Assembly (NCBI GenBank): GCA_964343305.1
Contig: CAYFJO010000179.1
Coordinates: 1 to 20,692, forward strand
Direction: 5' to 3'
DNA from: CAYFJO01 sp964343305
GTDB lineage: Bacteria; Planctomycetota; Planctomycetia; Pirellulales; Pirellulaceae
Length of the DNA stretch: 20,692 nucleotides
Numbering within the stretch: position 1 is the stretch's first letter; each line of letters opens with the position of its first letter. The notes below the pieces were generated by a model that saw only the letters and a list, made by a program, of their open reading frames with translations, was not told the origin of the DNA and made no database searches. Shown here in pieces: positions 15,422 to 20,692 of the stretch. Both the position numbers and the translations under genes were made by a program.

Positions 15422-16000
15422 CTAGCGCGACGGCAACCACAGTACGACGCTTCCGTCCTGGCTGGGAAGCCACTCAAACGGTCCTGAGCCTGTGCTAGGC
15501 GGAGGGCCTACGCTGCTGGAGGCATCGCCCCAACCAGGCGGGAAAAGACTGCCGATGTCACTCGGAGGAACCGGAACCCAGTTGTCCCGACCGTCGAATT
15601 CAGGCAATCCTTCAGACCGCGTACCCGGAAGTAGGGGACCCACACTGCGAGAAGCGTCGTTCCAGTTGGGTGGAAACAGTCCTCCGATGTCACTCGGACG
15701 AACAGGAAACCACTGGGTTGGCCAGTTCCGCGGCTGGTGGACGTTGGGGTTTTGCGCTACCCGCCGCGGCGGCTGGGCCGTACGGCCGTTGCGGAAACGG
15801 CCATCATTGGGCTGGCGACGGTTAATCTCGTCCTGGAGTGCTCGCCCAAATTCGTCGCCGAAGTCGAATCCGCCGGCCCCTCCGGCTGCTCCCGCGAGTC
15901 CGCCGAACTGTGCGTGGGCGGGATTCACGTCCGACAACGCGATAACACCCAGCGAAGCAACACAAGCGATCAGCAAGTTCTGCATGGTAATAGTTTTCAT
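15422..16000 (-). CDS. Secreted Pro-rich protein with a tandem repeat
   Basis: The start at ATG 16000 (MKTITMQNLL...) has AAAGGA upstream and gives a clean signal peptide ending NPAHA|QFGG, so it is preferred over ATG 16054. The mature protein (~160 residues) has a Gly/Ala-rich start (GGLAGAAGGAGGFDFG), a basic, Asn/Pro-rich section, then two copies of a ~45-residue unit: PVRPSDIGGLFPPNWNDASR and PVPPSDIGSLFPPGWGDASS, each followed by SVGP and ending near DGRDN or QDGS. No known domain. It is probably an extracytoplasmic, disordered or wall-associated protein. A terminator follows. Confidence 0.7.
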   Translation of the reverse strand: MKTITMQNLLIACVASLGVIALSDVNPAHAQFGGLAGAAGGAGGFDFGDEFGRALQDEINRRQPNDGRFRNGRTAQPPRRVAQNPNVHQPRNWPTQWFPVRPSDIGGLFPPNWNDASRSVGPLLPGTRSEGLPEFDGRDNWVPVPPSDIGSLFPPGWGDASSSVGPPPSTGSGPFEWLPSQDGSVVLWLPSR

Positions 16001-16190
16001 TTCTAGGGTCCTTTCTTTCAGGGGCGGCCGATAGTTGTGCGTCTTGTGCCGCATCGGCCAATAGGCGGCGCAAGCTCGTAACTGGGTAGGAACGCCGGTG
16101 ACAACACCTCAGCCATCGTCGATTGCCGCGGTACGGATCAACCGGTCATCTGCAATTGGATTGCTGTCTCGCATATCCGACCGGACAACT

Positions 16191-16389
16191 TTGGGAACAC
16201 TTTTTCGGGCCAATGGGCCACACTGCGGAAACCATCTCTCGACCTGTGGCGATCGAGGAATATTTCGACCGATTTCCACGGCTGAATGATCCGAGAATCG
16301 TCCCGCGTCTGGTCCGACAAGCATTCTATGTGCGATATCGATACGGAGACGCGCCACACTCGCAAGAGTGCTACCCCATCCAACGGTTC
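16191..16389 (+). pseudogene. Orphan duplicate of the kinase N-terminal segment
   Basis: Bases 16191-16367 align without gaps to 19264-19440 in the Ser/Thr kinase gene with 15 mismatches in 177 by eye (about 91%); weaker similarity with small indels reaches ~16389. The frame is kept: GHTAETISRPVAIEEYFDRF and LVRQAFYVRYRYGDAPHSQE. Neither the kinase start nor its catalytic domain is present. It is a fragment from a duplicated kinase gene whose remainder was lost, or a piece carried by recombination. Confidence 0.9.
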
Positions 16390-16453
16390 GACTGCTATAT
16401 ACATGTGCGGTCGGCGCGCCTGAGTGCGCAGCCGACTCGACGAAAACGTCGAA

Positions 16454-16963
16454 CTACGAAGAATCCCCGCTGGCAAGTTCACGTAAGTTGAGACCGTCGA
16501 ATGTTCGGCCCCAAGCGTAATCCCACCCTAAGAAGATATTCGGAATTCCCAGTATTGTGCGGCGGCCTTTACGGATGAATGGTCGCGTTGGCGGCAACGA
16601 AACTTGACGGGATGTGAGGATTCGGCACAACTGAAGAGTGGGCATCAACGTGTATTCATTCCTGAAACCGCCGAAAAGATTACCTCCACCGATTTCATCG
16701 AGTCGACCCATCACGCGGTACAGGAACAGGCTATCTCTCATCGCCAGCGTAGCATCTGCGGATTCTAAGATATCTCGTGCCGTCTGCTTGCAGCCCCACC
16801 AAGCAAGGTCTTCGTCGCTGGTGTATCTCCAAAGCGATGTGAAGATTCTGTGAACTTCATCGTTTGATAAACCAAGGTGATTGCACGCTCGCTCAGCACA
16901 AACAAGTCCGAACGCCACACGTGCGCGAATCGTCATACACGATATTTGCGAACGAAGCGACAT
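16454..16963 (-). CDS. Hypothetical helical protein
   Basis: A ~169-residue frame; the start is uncertain (ATG 16963, or ATG 16936 giving MTIRARVAFGLV), neither with a clear ribosome binding site. It is rich in helices with several Trp and Cys: ARVAFGLVCAERACNHLGLS, VHRIFTSLWRYTSDEDLAWW, MGRLDEIGGGNLFGGFRNEY. There is no signal peptide or membrane helix. The layout resembles small single-domain immunity-like or accessory proteins, but I cannot assign a family. The next minus-strand frame (17214) lies ~250 bases upstream. Confidence 0.55.
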   Translation of the reverse strand: MSLRSQISCMTIRARVAFGLVCAERACNHLGLSNDEVHRIFTSLWRYTSDEDLAWWGCKQTARDILESADATLAMRDSLFLYRVMGRLDEIGGGNLFGGFRNEYTLMPTLQLCRILTSRQVSLPPTRPFIRKGRRTILGIPNIFLGWDYAWGRTFDGLNLRELASGDSS

Positions 16964-17213
16964 TGGCAAGGCGACCTCAACTTGTATCAGAATTCAGCTT
17001 GGAAAAACGTGCGGAAGCGAAGGTTGTCCGTGCCCAGCCGACTGCTTTCTGTGTAACGAACAAGGTTCCGACCGACTAGCCCAACTTCGACAGAGTTTGA
17101 CGTAAGTCCTTATTCTTCAAGGCGACGTTCTTGAAAGTCTTCATTACATTTCCGCGATTTCTAAATGCCAAGGTAGCAATGTCCAATCGTTATTGGCGAT
17201 GCCCGTTTCACCA

Positions 17214-17510
17214 TCAGTCCTGCGAGAACACGATATTGGCGATGTAGCCATCGTCGCCCCGCATGTCCCCCATCGCAATCCCTCTCGGCCTCATTGACGG
17301 AGAAAGAATTACACTATCCATGCCGTCCAGTAACAAACGCCGAATGGAAGGTACGACCTCGGTCGAATACCGCTCGTAGTCGAATACGAAGACTTCGGCA
17401 TCAGCTCCCATCAGTTCCCACCTACCAACGCCATCGAAGGATTCCCAGGAAAAAAGCGTCTCCACCTTGTCCGGCCAGACGGCGCGGTTGGCAATCCATG
17501 AGTGAAGGCG
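17214..17510 (-). CDS. Hypothetical protein, start unclear (possibly 5'-truncated)
   Basis: The open frame runs from just after a TAA near 17513 to the stop at 17214. It reads SWIANRAVWPDKVETLFSWE, FDGVGRWELMGADAEVFVFD, SIRRLLLDGMDSVILSPSMR and MGDMRGDDGYIANIVFSQD. Natural composition throughout, including the part before GTG 17465, the first conventional start. With no ATG in the upstream part, either GTG 17465 is used or the front of the gene is lost. Family unrecognised. It is divergent from the PDZ gene starting 43 bases away. Confidence 0.45.
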   Translation of the reverse strand, partial: RLHSWIANRAVWPDKVETLFSWESFDGVGRWELMGADAEVFVFDYERYSTEVVPSIRRLLLDGMDSVILSPSMRPRGIAMGDMRGDDGYIANIVFSQD

Positions 17511-17553
17511 TTAGTGATCAGTCAAAACCACTTTCAAAACAAGGAGAAACGAA

Positions 17554-17967
17554 ATGAACGCCACACGATTTGCAAAGCGAGTTATGGTTCCCATGCTTTT
17601 GGCCATCGTCTGTGCGATGACCGCCACCACGGCCCATGCCCAGTCTTACGAACTTCGGCGACCGGTTCCCAGCGGCTTGCCGAAATTAGGGTTCTACGGC
17701 CACATCCAGTACGGCTGGGGTCTGATGGTGGATCGCGTGTACGGGGGTACGGAAGCCTCACGGATCGGTCTGGAGCGAGGCGATATCATTGTGAGCGTCA
17801 ATGGCCGCCAGATTCGCAATTGGAACGACTATAACACGGCCCTATTTTACTCGGGAGGCTTCGGCCAAATGGTCGTACGCGATTGCCGAACCGGCAGGCT
17901 GATTCCGACAAGGTTTGTGTTGAACAACGGCCGGGGACCGGCCAGCTACGGCCATCAGGCCCCCTGA
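17554..17967 (+). CDS. Secreted single-PDZ-domain protein
   Basis: A 137-residue protein with strong ribosome binding site AAGGAGAAA before ATG 17554. The signal peptide MNATRFAKRVMVPMLLAIVC ends near TTAHA|QSYE. Residues ~50-118 form a PDZ fold: WGLMVDRVYGGTEASRIGLE, RGDIIVSVNGRQIRNWNDY. This is like the peptide-binding domain of DegP/HtrA proteins, but there is no protease domain. Small stand-alone exported PDZ proteins are typical of planctomycetes. The partner is unknown. It is followed by its own terminator and is therefore a single-gene unit. Confidence 0.85.
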   Translation: MNATRFAKRVMVPMLLAIVCAMTATTAHAQSYELRRPVPSGLPKLGFYGHIQYGWGLMVDRVYGGTEASRIGLERGDIIVSVNGRQIRNWNDYNTALFYSGGFGQMVVRDCRTGRLIPTRFVLNNGRGPASYGHQAP

Positions 17968-18001
17968 CGCAGTGTGTCAATCGCATCGCGACCCGTGAAA
18001 G

Positions 18002-18035
18002 CCCGTCTTCTCGCCGAGAGGACGGGTCTTTTTTT
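18002..18035 (+). terminator. Rho-independent terminator of the PDZ gene
   Basis: CCCGTCTTCTC (18002-18012) pairs with GAGAGGACGGG (18016-18026), 11 bp with one T-G pair and a 3-base loop, followed by TC and seven T. It sits 35 bases after the PDZ stop. Confidence 0.92.
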
Positions 18036-18214
18036 GCGCCTTACGTTTTGCCTGGCCGCGTTGGAAGATCGATTCCTAAACGGTTGGAAGCGTCGAAGCC
18101 GCGAGATATAATGGGCCCTCGTGCCGTGTCAAAAGGCGATTGACAGTTAGCAGAAGTCGCCAAGACTTCTGATCCTCCCGAACTCTGGTGAGTCCGGCTA
18201 CGGGAAATGAGTCC

Positions 18215-18790
18215 ATGTGCGATTCAGATGATCAGTGGAAAGAGTTGATCGAAGGCATTCGTAACGGTGACGAATTAGCTTGCCAGCGGTTCTGGGACGA
18301 ATACGGACCGATGATTGAGAAGGTGGCGGAGCGAAACATTTCGTCGGGCGTTCGCCGTCGAGTCGGTTCGGAGTCCATCATGCTGTCGGCCTGTCGTACG
18401 TTTTTTCGCCGCGCACAAAAAGGTGAATTCGACTTGCCGGATGCCGAATCGCTGTTGGGTCTGCTCTGTGCGATTACGGTGAACAAAGTCCGCATGAAGG
18501 TGCGATATCATCGCCGAAAGATCCGCAACGTGGACGCCGAAGAACATCCGCAACGGATGCCGGATGTGCCACAATCTGAGTGGACACAAGAAGACGAGAT
18601 GGAATTCGAGGACCAATTCCAAAATCTGGTTGCGGGCTTTGACGAGAAAGAACGCCGCGTCGTCGAACTGCGACTCCAGGAGCACACCAATGACGAAATC
18701 GCCCAGCAGTTAAACTGCTCGGAACGCACCGTGCGACGGATGATGAAACGGATTCAGGCGCGTCTGGAAACAATGCTTGAGCGTGAATAA
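18215..18790 (+). CDS. ECF-type RNA polymerase sigma factor
   Basis: 191 residues from ATG 18215 (GGGAAA upstream); an in-frame GTG at 18188 would add nine. The sigma region 2 equivalent is WKELIEGIRNGDELACQRFW, VGSESIMLSACRTFFRRAQK and LLCAITVNKVRMKVRYHRRK (-10 recognition and core binding). An acidic linker follows. Region 4 HTH is FDEKERRVVELRLQEHTNDE then IAQQLNCSERTVRRMMKRI (-35 recognition). This is the planctomycete ECF subtype usually encoded beside Ser/Thr kinases, and a kinase gene starts 306 bases downstream on the same strand. No anti-sigma factor is adjacent, so control through the kinase is plausible inference. Confidence 0.88.
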   Translation: MCDSDDQWKELIEGIRNGDELACQRFWDEYGPMIEKVAERNISSGVRRRVGSESIMLSACRTFFRRAQKGEFDLPDAESLLGLLCAITVNKVRMKVRYHRRKIRNVDAEEHPQRMPDVPQSEWTQEDEMEFEDQFQNLVAGFDEKERRVVELRLQEHTNDEIAQQLNCSERTVRRMMKRIQARLETMLERE

Positions 18791-19096
18791 ACTAAACGCA
18801 CAAGCCCGGCTTTTCAAAGTCGTTGCACAGGCAGTCGACTCACAGATCCACTTTCGGGGACAGGCTGTTCACACATTTCAACGGGCGGGACCGGGCGGAA
18901 TTTTCTCCCAGATTCCCCACGAATTGGTGTCCGGCGAAGGGCTTGAAATGTCTATCCTTTTCTGAGGGGAGTGACAAAACTCGCCCGGCTGCGAAAGGAT
19001 CGGTTATGGTGGTGGTAGGAGGATTCATCACCATGACTGTCCAAAGGTCAAGGTTCGGAAACCCATTTGGAAGACATTTGACCTGAGTAACGAATC
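18791..19096 (+). other. 306-base gap between sigma factor and kinase
   Basis: No credible gene. A short plus-strand frame (18823-19086) lacks a binding site and family features. AGGAGG at 19018-19023 precedes ATG codons that open only short frames. A promoter recognised by the adjacent sigma factor could lie here, but no motif can be fixed from one copy. Confidence 0.4.
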
Positions 19097-20179
19097 ATGG
19101 CCTTAACATTTGAACAGTCGATCGACGAAACGCTGCGGGAAGAATTCGAGTCTGCTTGGATGGAAGGTCGACCCGCGCCGATCGACGATCATCTTCCGCC
19201 CGCGGACGACGAGAGATATCTGGGCACGCTGGAAGAACTCGTGCACATTGAAATCGAGTTCTCTTGGAAACACTTTTCCGGGGCAATGGGCGACACTGCC
19301 GAAACGATCTCTCGACCGGTGGCCATTGAGGAATATTTCGACCGGTTTCCACGGCTGAATGATCCGAAAATCGTCCCGCGTCTGGTCCGACAAGAATTCT
19401 ACGTGCGACATCGATACGGCGACGCGCCACACTCGCAAGAATACCGTCAACGGTTTCCTAACATGATTCGAACGGCGGATGAACTTGACGCAATCGTGCC
19501 GGATCGCGTGATCGACCGATCAACCGACGAACCGGACAACAAGGCTGGCACGTCGATCGACCGTTATCAGCTTGTCAATGAGCATGGACGCGGTGGATTT
19601 GGCGTTGTGTGGCGCGCCAATGATCCGAAGCTGGGACGCGAGGTAGCCGTGAAGCAGTTGCGTGACAAGGCGGCCCGGAACGACTTGGTCCGGTGTCGGT
19701 TTCTCAACGAGGCACGGATTTCCGCGCGCCTGGAGCACCCCGGAGTCGTCGCCGTACATGACATGGGCAGCGAAGATGCCGAACGGCCATTTTACACGAT
19801 GAAATTCGTGAAGGGCCAAACGCTCGGCGAGGCAATCAAAGAGTTTCACCAAGGGAATAAATCACCGAGCGATCGGTCGGTTGGTCGTTTGAGATTGTTG
19901 AATGTCTTCCTGGCGATCGTCAAGACGATGGAATATGCACACGCTCAGAACGTCGTGCACAGCGACCTGAAACCGCAGAACATTGTCCTTGGTGAATATG
20001 GCGAGACCGTCATTCTGGATTGGGGATTGGCAAAATCGCATGAACCGAAGGCTCCTGACGCACTGCAAGGAACTCCTGCGTACATGTCGCCGGAACAAGT
20101 CCGTTGCGAAGAGATAAACACGCAGGCCGATATTTATGCCCTCGGTGTGATTCTCTACCAGCTCTTGACGGGCCGGTAA
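19097..20179 (+). CDS. Ser/Thr protein kinase with N-terminal extension, C-lobe truncated
   Basis: A 360-residue product. Residues 1-150 are the planctomycete extension (ETLREEFESAWMEGRPAPID, PVAIEEYFDRFPRLNDPKIV). The kinase domain follows: glycine loop GRGGFGVV 164-171, AVK Lys186, Glu205 in FLNEARIS, catalytic loop VHSDLKPQN (Asp290, HSD replacing HRD), DWG 308-310 in place of DFG, GTPAYMSPEQ 325-334, DIYALG 345-350. The frame then stops at LLTGR-TAA, losing subdomains X-XI and the usual long C-terminal region. Downstream bases in no frame resume the kinase, so this is a deletion or insertion junction. Core catalytic residues remain, but the C-lobe would be unstable. The ECF gene upstream suggests a joint signalling unit. 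Confidence 0.85.
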   Translation: MALTFEQSIDETLREEFESAWMEGRPAPIDDHLPPADDERYLGTLEELVHIEIEFSWKHFSGAMGDTAETISRPVAIEEYFDRFPRLNDPKIVPRLVRQEFYVRHRYGDAPHSQEYRQRFPNMIRTADELDAIVPDRVIDRSTDEPDNKAGTSIDRYQLVNEHGRGGFGVVWRANDPKLGREVAVKQLRDKAARNDLVRCRFLNEARISARLEHPGVVAVHDMGSEDAERPFYTMKFVKGQTLGEAIKEFHQGNKSPSDRSVGRLRLLNVFLAIVKTMEYAHAQNVVHSDLKPQNIVLGEYGETVILDWGLAKSHEPKAPDALQGTPAYMSPEQVRCEEINTQADIYALGVILYQLLTGR

Positions 20180-20364
20180 ACATGTCTGGACTCCGGTTGT
20201 ATTGGGGAACAGGGGGACGTCCGGCGGTTAGCGCCGCCGCGATCCGATTATACTGTACGCGCGTGGTTCGGCAGTCGTGCTTCGATTCCAAGGCCGACGA
20301 TGGCAGACCACGCCAAACTGGAAAAAAGTCGGTGTCCGCAAACTCCATACTCCACAGCATTTAT

Positions 20365-20462
20365 ATCGCGGGACTCACTTGGGGTGCGTCACGTGGTTTC
20401 GAGAGTCTTGGGTCAGTTCGAGACTTTTGGGTGCAAAACGGGTGAGGGGTGAGTCCCGCGAT
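20365..20462. repeat. 98-bp element with perfect 14-bp inverted ends
   Basis: ATCGCGGGACTCAC (20365-20378) is the exact reverse complement of GTGAGTCCCGCGAT (20449-20462). The interior contains a second nested pairing, AGTCT...AGACT (20404-20424). No ORF inside. Size and ends fit a miniature transposable element (MITE) or a long structured RNA hairpin. A target-site duplication is not obvious. Confidence 0.75.
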
Positions 20463-20526
20463 TTGGTCGCCACAAGTTTGGCCACGTGGCCTTGTTTGAA
20501 CCGAGACGGGTTAATCGTCTCCATGA

Positions 20527-20554
20527 CAAAAGGACGGCCATGCCAGTCCGTCCT
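20527..20554 (-). terminator. Probable terminator of the S9 peptidase gene
   Basis: AGGACGG (20531-20537) pairs with CCGTCCT (20548-20554) around 10 bases. On the minus strand four T follow. It lies 22 bases beyond the peptidase stop. Confidence 0.5.
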
Positions 20555-20576
20555 AGATTTTGCAACGTACTGCTTG

Positions 20577-20692
20577 TTATTTCTCGCCGCCTTTGAGGTG
20601 TTTTTCACAGAATTCGAGAATCGCCTTGTAGCCTCGCAGCTGATTTTTCTTTTTTCGGAATCCGTGACCTTCATCGTCAAAGACTAGGTAGT
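20577..20692 (-). CDS. Prolyl oligopeptidase (S9) family protein, C-terminal end
   Basis: Only the last 37 residues are in the window: YLVFDDEGHGFRKKKNQLRG, then YKAILEFCEKHLKGGEK and TAA at 20577. DEGHGF with a following basic/aromatic helix is the signature around the catalytic His of the S9 alpha/beta-hydrolase domain, and the helix (YKAILEFCEKHL) is the usual last helix. The gene enters from the right edge, where the Ser and Asp of the triad would lie. These serine peptidases cleave after proline or other residues in short peptides; planctomycete members are mostly exported. Confidence 0.8.
   Translation of the reverse strand, partial: YLVFDDEGHGFRKKKNQLRGYKAILEFCEKHLKGGEK

Larger units (their letters stand above)
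20180..20576. other. 397-base gap after the kinase break, no gene
   Basis: No coding sequence could be supported on either strand. It contains a GC-rich small hairpin near 20220-20240, a 98-bp inverted-repeat element (20365-20462), a short hairpin near 20501-20519, and a terminator near 20531-20554. Confidence 0.5.

Overview
The window looks like chromosomal accessory DNA of a planctomycete, probably a Pirellula/Rhodopirellula-like bacterium. The evidence is an ECF sigma factor next to a Ser/Thr kinase with a long N-terminal extension and a DWG (not DFG) motif, several secreted proteins of unknown function, a PQQ-type beta-propeller fragment, an S9 peptidase tail, and moderate G+C. This assignment is by family recognition only.

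Region 1 (1-6050) is a decayed integrative, conjugation-related island. It starts at the 3' part of tRNA-Lys(TTT). A tyrosine integrase follows that has lost its catalytic core by internal deletion. On the minus strand come an excisionase-like HTH protein, an MT-A70 adenine methyltransferase whose start overlaps the stop of a 24-residue micro-ORF born in a 31-bp inverted repeat, small element proteins, two small membrane proteins and a VirD4/TraG-type coupling ATPase. No relaxase or mating-pair genes are visible.

Region 2 (6040-9665) is a scrapyard. A 5'-truncated group II intron (reverse transcriptase, domain V and domain VI) abuts the 5' end of the coupling protein gene. It is followed by a possible 5' ribozyme segment of another intron copy, a 5'-truncated PQQ propeller gene, a frameshifted two-part membrane protein gene, and the linker fragment of an nSTAND-type signalling NTPase.

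Region 3 (9654-16000) is on the minus strand: a secreted transglutaminase-like protein with Asp-box-like repeats, a gene-poor stretch with degraded coding remnants, a HEAT-repeat lipoprotein, two stop/start-overlapping small genes (the second frameshifted), a strong terminator, and a secreted protein with a tandem 45-residue repeat.

Region 4 (16191-20692) holds a 0.2-kb orphan copy of the kinase N-terminal region, two minus-strand unknowns, a secreted PDZ protein with a textbook terminator, the ECF sigma factor, the Ser/Thr kinase cut off after subdomain IX, a 98-bp element with perfect 14-bp inverted ends, and the C-terminus of a prolyl-oligopeptidase-family protein entering from the right edge.

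Overall, mobile DNA has repeatedly broken and joined genes here. At least nine genes are truncated, frameshifted or fragmentary. I see no convincing complete new system. The most interesting leads are the palindrome-derived micro-ORF, the intron/coupling-gene junction, and the duplicated kinase sensor segment.
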